From Xanthobacteraceae bacterium (lineage in GTDB: Bacteria > Pseudomonadota > Alphaproteobacteria > Rhizobiales > Xanthobacteraceae), in NCBI GenBank assembly GCA_030043175.1, contig JASHYD010000801.1, positions 1 to 6,462 of the forward strand: DNA of 6,462 nt, written 5' to 3'. The translations under genes were made by a program, and so were the position numbers. The notes below the pieces were generated by a model that worked only from the letters and a program-made list of their open reading frames with translations, was not told the DNA's origin and did not search any database. This document shows, piece after piece, positions 1-5,062 of this stretch. Every line of letters starts with the position of its first letter. Position 1 is the stretch's first letter.

Positions 1-104
1 CGCAAAATCTCCTTGTACGGCGTGAAAATCGAGGCCGATTGTGCCGCCTGATAATCCTCTACATCATTTGGGAATCACACCCCCGTGGAAGGCGAGGACG
101 TGAG
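1..104 (+). other. Left edge: short open 3' end of an unknown reading frame, then IS junction
   Basis: From base 1 a plus-strand frame stays open for 16 codons (ending ...LYGVKIEADCAA) and stops with TGA at 49-51. It could be the last residues of a gene that begins outside the window, but 16 codons are too few to show coding and I recognise no family. Bases 52-104 contain no gene I can support. They lie just past the point where the neighbouring IS110 transposase loses similarity to its family, so the recombination or deletion junction that cut that element is probably here. Confidence 0.2.
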
Positions 105-585
105 CTAGATCCGGCTATGGCGGAGCAGGAATTCCAACAGCTGTTGACGCTTTTTCTTGAGATCAAGCATCGCCACCTCGCGAGCGCGGATTAGATCCCG
201 CACCGCCTCGTGCACGCGATCCGGCACCCAGATCGCGCGCAGTTCCCCAGCGCGCAGCAACTTGACCAAGGTTACGGAATCCCGGCGGTTGGTCTTGACC
301 CGATCGCCAGAGCACTTCGGAATCAGCGTCGGCGCAATGACATCGCAGACGTGGCCCAGATCGGTCAATTGTCGATGCAGCCCATACCCCGTCGGTCCAG
401 CCTCGTAGCAAAAATGTAGACGCTCATACTGACGACTTAGCTTTGCCACCAACTTGCTGACGGCGTCAGGCGAATTATCGATCTCACCCAGATAGCGCAC
501 TTCGCCATCGCGACCGTCGTCGGCGATGGCCACCGCATGCTTCTCTTTGGCACTATCAAAAGCGACAAAGCTTATTTTTACCCAT
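105..585 (-). pseudogene. IS110-family transposase, N-terminal DEDD domain remnant (truncated, frameshifted)
   Basis: This is the N-terminal RuvC-like DEDD domain of an IS110-type transposase/recombinase, an enzyme family that works with a bridge RNA. Family landmarks in order are FVAFDSAKEKHAVAIA (first acidic residue), FCYEAGPTGYGL (catalytic Glu), DRVKTNRRD (last acidic motif), then LLRAGEL and a helical RQQLLEFLLRH segment. The frame stops at 105-107. Everything after that, including the C-terminal domain with the catalytic serine, is absent, so only about 160 of the usual 320-400 residues remain. The natural start appears to be the ATG at 583-585, which has a GAGGG upstream, but that frame reads MGKNKLCRF and stops. 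One extra T in the run near 566-569 would give MGKNKLFVAFD and join it to the main frame. The surviving frame itself is open back to 656 without family similarity there. An inactive remnant is nearly certain. Confidence 0.85.
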
Positions 586-656
586 GGTACGCCCTCTATG
601 CATTGAGGCTCGGCTCGGCCTGTCCGAGCAACCCTCGTCCAATTTTGCATACGCAA

Positions 657-1010
657 GGCGGACCGCCTGATTCGCCGGTTCAGCTATAGTTAACGAAATT
701 CCGGTTTGGGGACCGCCTCGCGTGACCCGCCAATACTGACGGGCTCGAGGAACGGACATAACGTCTAGGAGGGTCAGGAGCATCACCGCTGCGCACCTCT
801 CCTCCCGTTCGTCGCTGCAAAATTCAGATCACAGTCATTGCGACAATGTATACCAGAGACATGTTGCCGGACACGGTTGATGCGGTCGATCAGCTCCAAC
901 CATTTCTTCCGTGCCAAGAGAGGATGATGTAGATTCCAACCCTTGATCGAAAGCACGCAAGGCCCCGGCCTGGCTGGCCGCACAATGAATGGCAATGAGG
1001 TAGGGAGGTC
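657..1010. other. Intergenic region between IS110 remnant and amidohydrolase
   Basis: I see no convincing gene in these 354 bases. Reading frames on both strands are short, and the longest (minus strand, 783-995) has no recognised motif. In IS110-group elements the stretch upstream of the transposase carries the left end and the bridge-RNA gene. If the remnant belongs to that group, its left end would fall in the part nearest 657, but I could not identify an end sequence. The right part must hold the promoter of the 1011 gene. A short hairpin CGGCC-TGGCT-GGCCG (966-980) sits about 30 bases before that start. No clear -35/-10 pair stands out. Confidence 0.5.
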
Positions 1011-2210
1011 ATGATGACGATGATGAATAGGCGCGAATTTCTAGGCGGCGCGGCTGCCGGAGCTACGATGCTCGCCTACGCCCGGAACGCGCGAGCCGCA
1101 ACCTATGATCTAATCATCAAGGGGGGCCGAGTAATCGATCCCTCACTTTCGCTCGACGCCGTCCGCGACGTGGCGATCATTGCGGGCAAGATCGCGGCGG
1201 TCGAAGCCAACATCACGGGCGATGCCGCAGAAACGATCGACGCGCGCGGCAAAATCGTCGCTCCGGGCTTGATCGACATCCACACCCATGCCGGCCGCAG
1301 CAAGGAAGGGCCGCCGCTGGCTCTGCAAGACGGTGTCACCGGATGGGTTGATGCCGGATCGGGGGGCGCGGACAATATCAATGAAATTGCGAGTGTCGCG
1401 AGGGGAGCGCCCCAGATCGGTCGCGTCCTCGTCAATATCGCGCGGACCGGCGTCGCCCCCGGCGGTGAACTGATGGACATTACCCGCGCCCGCGTAGATT
1501 TGGCGCGTGGAGCCATTGCCCGCAACCGCGATGTCGTGGTCGGCGTCAAGGCGCGATTGTCGGAAAACGTTGCCGGCAGCAACGATCTCGAAGCACTGCG
1601 CCGTGCGCAGGAGGCAGCTGCACCCTTCAATTTGCCAGTAATGATCCACGTTGGGCAGAACTACTCGCCGATGCGCGCGATCCTCTCGCTGCTCAAGCGT
1701 GGGGATATTGTCACCCACATGTATGCGCCACCACCCAATAGCATCCTCGATGACCAGGGGCGCCTGTTTCCGGACGTAACGGCGGCCCGTCGTCGCGGCG
1801 TGCTGTTCGACTTTGGCAATGGAGGGGGTGGTCATTTTAATTGGGATATGGTGGAGCGTGCGACGAGACAGGGTTTCTGGCCCGATACCCTGTCCACCGA
1901 TTGGAATGCAATGTCACGTAGCAACCCAGGCGTCGTGGATTTCCCGAACGTCATGTCGAAGTTCCTGATGTTCGGTATGCCGCTGAGCCAAGTGATCGCC
2001 TGCGCGACCGTCAATGCGGCGCGCGTATTCGACGCCTTCAACGACCGCGGCACGCTCAATATCGGTGCGGCGGCCGATGTCGCGATACTGGAACAGCGCA
2101 ACGGTACGTTCGAATTCTTGGATAACTATAACAACAAGCGCACCGGTACGCAGAGGCTCTTCCCGGTGGCGACCGTGCTGGGCGGCAAGCAGACGCCAGC
2201 GCGCGCTTAA
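1011..2210 (+). CDS. Tat-exported amidohydrolase/deacetylase-family metallohydrolase (Atu3266-like)
   Basis: This is a 399-residue binuclear-metal hydrolase of the amidohydrolase superfamily, related to dihydroorotase-like enzymes. Characterised relatives such as Atu3266 cleave acetyl esters or amides (acetyl-(R)-mandelate); the substrate here is unknown. Residues 6-10 (NRREF) followed by a hydrophobic stretch form a twin-arginine signal, with likely cleavage after ARNARA (about residue 29), so the enzyme should act in the periplasm. The fold begins at YDLIIKGGRVIDPS. Metal ligands visible are H91 and H93 (IDIHTHAG), K180 (VGVKARLS, the usual carboxylated lysine), H213 (MIHVG), H236 (THMYAP) and D297 (STDWNA). 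The length is normal for the family and no key residue is missing. Five early codons include four ATGs. GGAGG at 1004-1008 sits better for the ATG at 1014 or 1020 than for 1011, which hardly changes the product. The gene stands alone and ends at a hairpin. Family is confident, substrate is not. Confidence 0.93.
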   Translation: MMTMMNRREFLGGAAAGATMLAYARNARAATYDLIIKGGRVIDPSLSLDAVRDVAIIAGKIAAVEANITGDAAETIDARGKIVAPGLIDIHTHAGRSKEGPPLALQDGVTGWVDAGSGGADNINEIASVARGAPQIGRVLVNIARTGVAPGGELMDITRARVDLARGAIARNRDVVVGVKARLSENVAGSNDLEALRRAQEAAAPFNLPVMIHVGQNYSPMRAILSLLKRGDIVTHMYAPPPNSILDDQGRLFPDVTAARRRGVLFDFGNGGGGHFNWDMVERATRQGFWPDTLSTDWNAMSRSNPGVVDFPNVMSKFLMFGMPLSQVIACATVNAARVFDAFNDRGTLNIGAAADVAILEQRNGTFEFLDNYNNKRTGTQRLFPVATVLGGKQTPARA

Positions 2211-2250
2211 CTGCGAAGGGAGCCGCCGCAAGCATTGCAAGAAAGAGGTC

Positions 2251-2273
2251 GGCACCGCCTGGCGGGCGGTGCC
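2251..2273 (+). terminator. GC-rich hairpin after the amidohydrolase gene
   Basis: A perfect 9-bp stem GGCACCGCC/GGCGGTGCC with a 5-base loop begins 41 bases after the amidohydrolase stop codon. It is strong and correctly placed for a transcription end, but no T-tract follows (ACTATGCC), so it may be a weak intrinsic terminator or an mRNA 3'-end stabiliser. Confidence 0.5.
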
Positions 2274-2699
2274 ACTATGCCTTGCACGACAGCATCAAAT
2301 TGTCGGCTGCCAATCTGATGCCTACTGCGCAATTCCGGCGATGTCAAATGGCACACAGGACATCTCGCGTGAGAACCATCAAAAACCTGATAGTGGCAGG
2401 AACTCCGCAGTTACCAGGCGTTTCTTGTATCGATCGCCTGGATTGGCGAATGACGAAATTCAGGCAACGGACAAAGAGCAGTTGCGAAAATCCACTATCA
2501 GTGCCCCAATTTGGCTGACGAATGCAGCATGGCGATTGAGTCAAACGAGTCCTCCAAGTGCGTTGGTTGTCAGGCAAATTTCGCTCCGTTGTAATCCAGG
2601 CTAGATGAAGCTAAAGCCGCATTCAGAGCCAGATACGAGGGAATGAAAGCGGCTGGCGTGAGACCGTTCGCATAACCAAGGCTAAGGTCCGGAAATCGT
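2274..2699. other. Gene-poor decayed stretch with one coding-like scrap
   Basis: No intact gene is visible. One scrap looks coding-like: in the plus frame beginning at the ATG at 2529, a 21-codon stretch containing CVGC is cut by TAA at 2592-2594. The same frame then continues SRLDEAKAAFRARYEGMKA and ends at TAA 2673-2675. The second half resembles the alanine/lysine-rich C-terminal helix of small proteins often found beside insertion sequences in alphaproteobacteria, but I cannot name it. Composition and context fit IS-derived debris leading into the ISAs1 fragment that follows. The rest of the stretch shows nothing I can support. Confidence 0.35.
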
Positions 2700-3013
2700 G
2701 AGCTTGCTGTGACTCACGGGATACGTCGACACGAGCGCTTTACATTGCAGGTAATACCAGATCAGCAATAGCCATCCGGGGCCATTGGATGATCGAGAAC
2801 GGGTTTCATTGGGTGATGGATCTGATGTTCCGTGACGATGAATGCCGCGTCCGCACCGATAACGCGACCGCGAACTTCACCACGATCAAGCACATGGCCC
2901 TGAATCTGATCCGACTAAAATCGTCCGGCAAGAAAGGTTCCTTGCGCGTCCGCCGCAAGGTCGCCACTTGGGATGACGACTGGCTCGTCGTCCCTGGCCA
3001 TCTACCAAGCTAA
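2700..3013 (+). pseudogene. ISAs1-family transposase, C-terminal fragment
   Basis: This is the last ~100 codons of a DDE transposase of the ISAs1 (H-repeat-associated) family, which moves by cut-and-paste chemistry. The recognisable part starts near DTSTRALYIAG (the family's usual TRYYISS strand). It continues through AIRGHWMIENGFHWVMDLMF, which contains the catalytic Glu (family form HWGIENxLHWVLD), then DECRVRTDNATANF, HMALNLIRL, and the terminal RRKVATWDDDWL that matches the usual KRKxAxWDDDYL ending. The spacing between the ISS-like strand and HW is shorter than normal, which suggests a small deletion. The N-terminal two-thirds with the two catalytic Asp residues is missing upstream, and no terminal inverted repeats were identified. 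Translation from the ATG at 2789 would give only 74 residues. It is a dead fragment, and assignment to the family is confident from the C-terminal pattern. Confidence 0.8.
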
Positions 3014-3177
3014 GAACAGACGGGGAACGAAATCAAGTGGTCGCTGCGGGTCTACCTTACCCGCGCCCGTGTCGCACTGGGACCAGTTTGTGACGCAGAC
3101 CGGTTTCGGTCTCACGCTTCGCCCGACGCTGCGCCGATGGTTCAAGCGGCTTGGCGCCTGATCTTTGCTCGAGAGGC

Positions 3178-3194
3178 GTCCGGCCCCTCCGGAC
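3178..3194 (+). terminator. Possible small hairpin terminator
   Basis: A perfect 6-bp stem GTCCGG/CCGGAC with a 5-base loop CCCCT is followed directly by TTTG. It is short and has only three T residues, and no intact gene lies just upstream (the ISAs1 fragment ends at 3013). It may be a fortuitous structure. Confidence 0.25.
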
Positions 3195-3369
3195 TTTGAG
3201 TGGTGGCGCTGGCGGCTTCTTGCCGGGCGTGCCGTTGGAGTGCTTGGACACGGGAGATCGTCACCTCGGAGCCCCACCCCACGCGGCTCGTAGAGCTTAC
3301 CAATCCCACGCATAAATCCAACGCCAACCGCACCGGCGATGTTCCGGCAGTCTACAGGCCCTGGCGTCT

Positions 3370-3527
3370 ATGCCGAGAGACGATGCACCGCGCTACGCAG
3401 CCGAATTTGATCGGAGACAGTGGGATAGCGAGAAGGCGAACTGATCGCCCTCACGGTGCTGTATGGCGATCCGCAAGTGATAGCGCTGATAGCCGCGGCT
3501 TCGGCACGACCATCAACCGCTGCCTAA
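3370..3527 (+). pseudogene. Possible decayed gene fragment with a frame break
   Basis: Two adjacent plus-strand frames look more like real protein than the DNA around them. The first, from the ATG at 3370, reads MPRDDAPRYAAEFDRRQW and then DSEKAN before a TGA at 3442-3444. The second, one frame over, picks up at about 3438 with ELIALTVLYGDPQVIALIAA and ends at TAA 3525-3527. Joined at about 3438-3442 they would make a continuous C-terminal piece of roughly 50 residues, with a charged helix then a hydrophobic helix. I recognise no family, no ribosome site is evident, and the upstream part of the supposed gene is missing. It could be chance. Confidence 0.28.
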
Positions 3528-3743
3528 AACCTGTTTTGGTCCGTAGTACCTTCTATAGCCCCCGCGCTGACGCGATCGAGGGGCACAGCGGTTAAGGGCC
3601 ACGATCAGACCTCTCCGCGGAGTAAGGGCCTCCTGGTGCGGCAAGGCGTCTCAGCGAACCACGAGACAGCGAATGCAAGTTGGCGACTGGAATCGTGGGG
3701 CAGCCGATACGTGGTCGAACGATTTCGTGCGAACGCGCCATTT

Positions 3744-3766
3744 ACCTTCCGGCTGAGTCGGAAAGA
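3744..3766 (+). promoter_or_regulatory. Imperfect dyad resembling a CueR/HmrR copper operator
   Basis: ACCTTCC (3744-3750) and GGAAAGA (3760-3766) form a dyad similar to the ACCTTCC...GGAAGGT operators of MerR-family copper regulators such as CueR. A TTTACC at 3741-3746 overlaps its left edge as the TTGACC -35 box does in known copA promoters. Against this, the gap between the arms is 9 bases rather than the usual 7, the right arm is imperfect, and no good -10 follows at 19-20 bases. It lies about 135 bases before the csp start. Confidence 0.3.
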
Positions 3767-3816
3767 GTACATATATCGTAAGAAAAACCGTGTTGGCGCG
3801 CGACAGCGCCGCGGAC

Positions 3817-3834
3817 TCGAGTTTACAAACTCGA
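3817..3834. promoter_or_regulatory. 18-bp palindrome upstream of csp, candidate operator
   Basis: TCGAGTTT-AC-AAACTCGA is an inverted repeat with perfect 8-bp arms around a 2-base centre, ending 65 bases before the csp start codon. A symmetrical site of this size in an otherwise non-coding, AT-rich leader is typical of a dimeric repressor or activator site. A TATAAA at 3849-3854 just downstream could be the -10 element, and TTTACA inside the palindrome (3822-3827) the -35, although their 21-base spacing is long. The identity of the regulator is unknown, and none is encoded in the window. Confidence 0.45.
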
Positions 3835-3887
3835 AGGTATTTGCCGTTTATAAATGCGTGTCTTTCAATCTATTTTTATTTTGATTC

Positions 3888-3892
3888 GGAGG
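3888..3892 (+). promoter_or_regulatory. Ribosome binding site of csp
   Basis: GGAGG stands 7 bases before the ATG at 3900, at the end of a markedly AT-rich leader (3840-3885). It is a strong, well-spaced site that fixes the csp start. Confidence 0.8.
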
Positions 3893-3899
3893 ACAAGCC

Positions 3900-4523
3900 A
3901 TGACAAAGGACATCATACACTCGAGTCGTGATTTTAGCGGCGACGCATCATTCGCGCGCAGGCAAATATTGAAATTGACCTGCGCATTGAGTGCCGCCGT
4001 GGCTAGCGCTACCCTTAGCTCCTGCAATTGGGCCGACGCCCAAAATCCTGATCACCCAGCTCATGTTGACCACGAGGGACAGGCCACGACGGAGCCAACG
4101 ACAAATCAGGATTTGTTTGATGCAGCCGAATTGTGTGTGAATCGCGGGAAAAATCAGGATTTGCTTGATGCGGCCCTATTGTGTGTTAATCGCGGTGAGG
4201 CATGTATCGACCACTGCGCCAAACAATTGGGCGCAGGTGATACATCCATGAAGGATTGTATGGACAGCGTGTCCACGATGCTTCCGATGTGTACGGCTGT
4301 TGCAAGATTTGCCGCCTTTGATGCACCTCGCCTCAAAGAAGTGGTGAAATTATGTGTTGACGTTTGCACCGATTGCGAGAAGGAGTGCCGCAAGCACGAG
4401 CAGCATCATGCGCAATGTAAGAACTGCGCTGAGTCTTGTGCTGCTTTCATCAGAGACGGCAAGAAGATGATCGGTGCGTACTTGCCATTTTTTCTCCAGG
4501 GAGCGACAGGGGTATTCTCGTAG
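3900..4523 (+). CDS. csp: Tat-exported Csp-type four-helix-bundle copper storage protein
   Basis: This 207-residue protein belongs to the cysteine-rich four-helix-bundle copper-binding (Csp/DUF326) family, whose members store many Cu(I) ions on Cys residues lining the bundle. Residues 20-24 (RRQIL) and the hydrophobic stretch to about 40 form a twin-arginine signal, as in exported Csp1. Cleavage could be after ADA (residue 47), or LSSC (39-42) could act as a lipobox. A His-rich linker DHPAHVDHE (51-59) follows. Mature Cys are at 79, 95, 102, 106, 120, 131, 152, 156, 159, 163, 173, 176 and 180: 13, close to Csp1. Residues 69-84 and 85-100 (NQDLFDAAELCVNRGK and NQDLLDAALLCVNRGE) are a tandem duplication, so one Cys is extra. 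Two sampled 60-base lines are about 50-53% GC, against about 70% for a line of the amidohydrolase gene, which hints at separate origin. Family is confident; the duplication's effect is unknown. Confidence 0.92.
   Translation: MTKDIIHSSRDFSGDASFARRQILKLTCALSAAVASATLSSCNWADAQNPDHPAHVDHEGQATTEPTTNQDLFDAAELCVNRGKNQDLLDAALLCVNRGEACIDHCAKQLGAGDTSMKDCMDSVSTMLPMCTAVARFAAFDAPRLKEVVKLCVDVCTDCEKECRKHEQHHAQCKNCAESCAAFIRDGKKMIGAYLPFFLQGATGVFS
4104..4199 (+). repeat. 48-bp in-frame tandem duplication inside csp
   Basis: Two adjacent 48-base units (4104-4151 and 4152-4199) match at 40 of 48 positions and encode 16 residues each, identical at 13. Of the six codons that differ, three are synonymous (GCA/GCG, GTG/GTT, GGG/GGT). 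The repeat adds exactly 16 codons and keeps the frame. It duplicates the end of the linker and the first Cys-bearing part of helix 1. Confidence 0.9.
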
Positions 4524-4540
4524 GGCGAGGAGCGGTTGTA

Positions 4541-4568
4541 GGGTCGGCGGTCTAGGCCAGGGCGACCC
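4541..4568 (+). terminator. Possible terminator hairpin after csp
   Basis: A 6-bp stem GGGTCG/CGACCC encloses a 16-base loop in which GG and CC can pair further. A short T-rich tail (GTTGATTTT) follows about 4 bases later. It begins 17 bases after the csp stop and ends 90 bases before the next start codon. The loop is long, so termination would be partial at best. Confidence 0.35.
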
Positions 4569-4647
4569 CCCGTTGATTTTCGCGTGCGCGCCTTCGCCCA
4601 ATTCCGGGCCGGCCGCTAGGCGTAGTACCATGTACAAAACTGATCGC

Positions 4648-4653
4648 AGGAGG
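4648..4653 (+). promoter_or_regulatory. Ribosome binding site of the 4659 gene
   Basis: A full consensus AGGAGG lies 5 bases before the ATG at 4659. This is the main reason to accept the short downstream frame as a real gene. Confidence 0.75.
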
Positions 4654-4658
4654 CAGCA

Positions 4659-4934
4659 ATGAGACCATCGCTCCGGGTGTTGTCAGCATCCTTGCTCGCC
4701 GCGACAATGGGAATGAGTATCCTTGGCGGACCAGACGAAGCCGTCGCCTTCAGCGCGCAGGCCAACGAACGAGGGGTAGTGATACTGGTCGGGGCAAGTG
4801 GACACGACACTGTTGGCGGACTGATGCCGTTACCGCTTTGGCCGCCGGTCCGGTTGCACAAGGAACAGTGCCCGCGAAATCATCGTGGACGCGTCGCCTG
4901 CACTGATCGAGTGGTCTCGTCAATGAGGCGCTAG
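4659..4934 (+). CDS. Short secreted protein of unknown function
   Basis: I do not recognise this 91-residue protein. It starts with a convincing Sec-type signal: MRPSLR, then a hydrophobic stretch (VLSASLLAATMGMSILGG), with possible cleavage after AVA near residue 30. A small-residue stretch ERGVVILVGASGHDTVGG and a basic tail rich in Arg and His with two Cys (HKEQCPRNHRGRVACTDR) follow. The consensus AGGAGG before its ATG argues that it is translated. The first ~50 codons look protein-like and the rest much less so. It may therefore be the intact N-terminus of a once longer exported protein whose frame shifted, although I found no clear continuation in another frame. It lies 135 bases downstream of csp on the same strand and could be co-transcribed with it. 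A copper-related role is only guilt by association. Confidence 0.5.
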   Translation: MRPSLRVLSASLLAATMGMSILGGPDEAVAFSAQANERGVVILVGASGHDTVGGLMPLPLWPPVRLHKEQCPRNHRGRVACTDRVVSSMRR

Positions 4935-4942
4935 GGCAGTAG

Positions 4943-4966
4943 CCCGCCGCTGGAGCGCTCGGCGGG
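4943..4966. terminator. Hairpin between converging genes, possible bidirectional terminator
   Basis: A 7-bp stem CCCGCCG/CGGCGGG with a 10-base loop starts 8 bases after the end of the 4659 gene. It also lies downstream of the minus-strand chaperone gene that ends at 5063. It is GC-rich and symmetrical and could serve both strands. T-tracts are poor on either side. Confidence 0.45.
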
Positions 4967-5062
4967 TGTGGTCTAGCCCCTTTGTAGTGGCAGGACCCCT
5001 CACAACGACGACGCCGCGATGAAACTCATGATCCGGCCAGTTTAAATTCTATTGCCAGCGCA

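Larger units (their letters stand above)
3014..3635. other. Gene-poor stretch between IS remnant and copper region
   Basis: There is no intact gene here. The minus strand offers a 64-codon frame (3057-3251, GTG start) rich in Lys, Arg and Pro, and the plus strand a longer Arg/Ser-rich one (3200-3595). Neither shows a domain or a good ribosome site, and both look like GC-driven open frames. The only stretch with protein-like texture is 3370-3527, listed separately. A hairpin GTCCGG-CCCCT-CCGGAC followed by TTT lies at 3178-3194 and could end transcription coming from the left. Confidence 0.4.

Noticed and set aside
783..995. 70-codon minus-strand frame in the 657-1010 gap
   Set aside because: No recognised motif, no convincing ribosome site, and it overlaps the expected promoter of the amidohydrolase.
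1103..1835. Long minus-strand frames opposite the amidohydrolase gene
   Set aside because: They mirror a clearly conserved plus-strand metallohydrolase and show no motif of their own; such antisense frames are typical of GC-rich coding DNA.
2940..2960. Inverted repeat CCTTGCG...CGCAAGG inside the ISAs1 fragment
   Set aside because: It lies within conserved transposase codons (the Arg/Lys-rich RVRRKV segment), so it is explained by coding sequence and is not at an element end.
3057..3251. 64-codon minus-strand Lys/Arg/Pro-rich frame with GTG start
   Set aside because: Three overlapping minus-strand frames are open here at once, which points to composition and not coding; no domain or clear end-to-end structure.
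3795..3810. GGCGC-GCGACA-GCGCC hairpin near the csp operator
   Set aside because: Only 5-bp arms in a locally GC-rich spot; such repeats arise by chance, and the nearby 18-bp palindrome is the far better candidate.
3636..3884. 82-codon plus-strand frame directly upstream of csp
   Set aside because: It covers the region with both operator-like dyads and the AT-rich leader, has no ribosome site, and its last residues are just the translated AT-rich stretch. It is best read as the csp leader.
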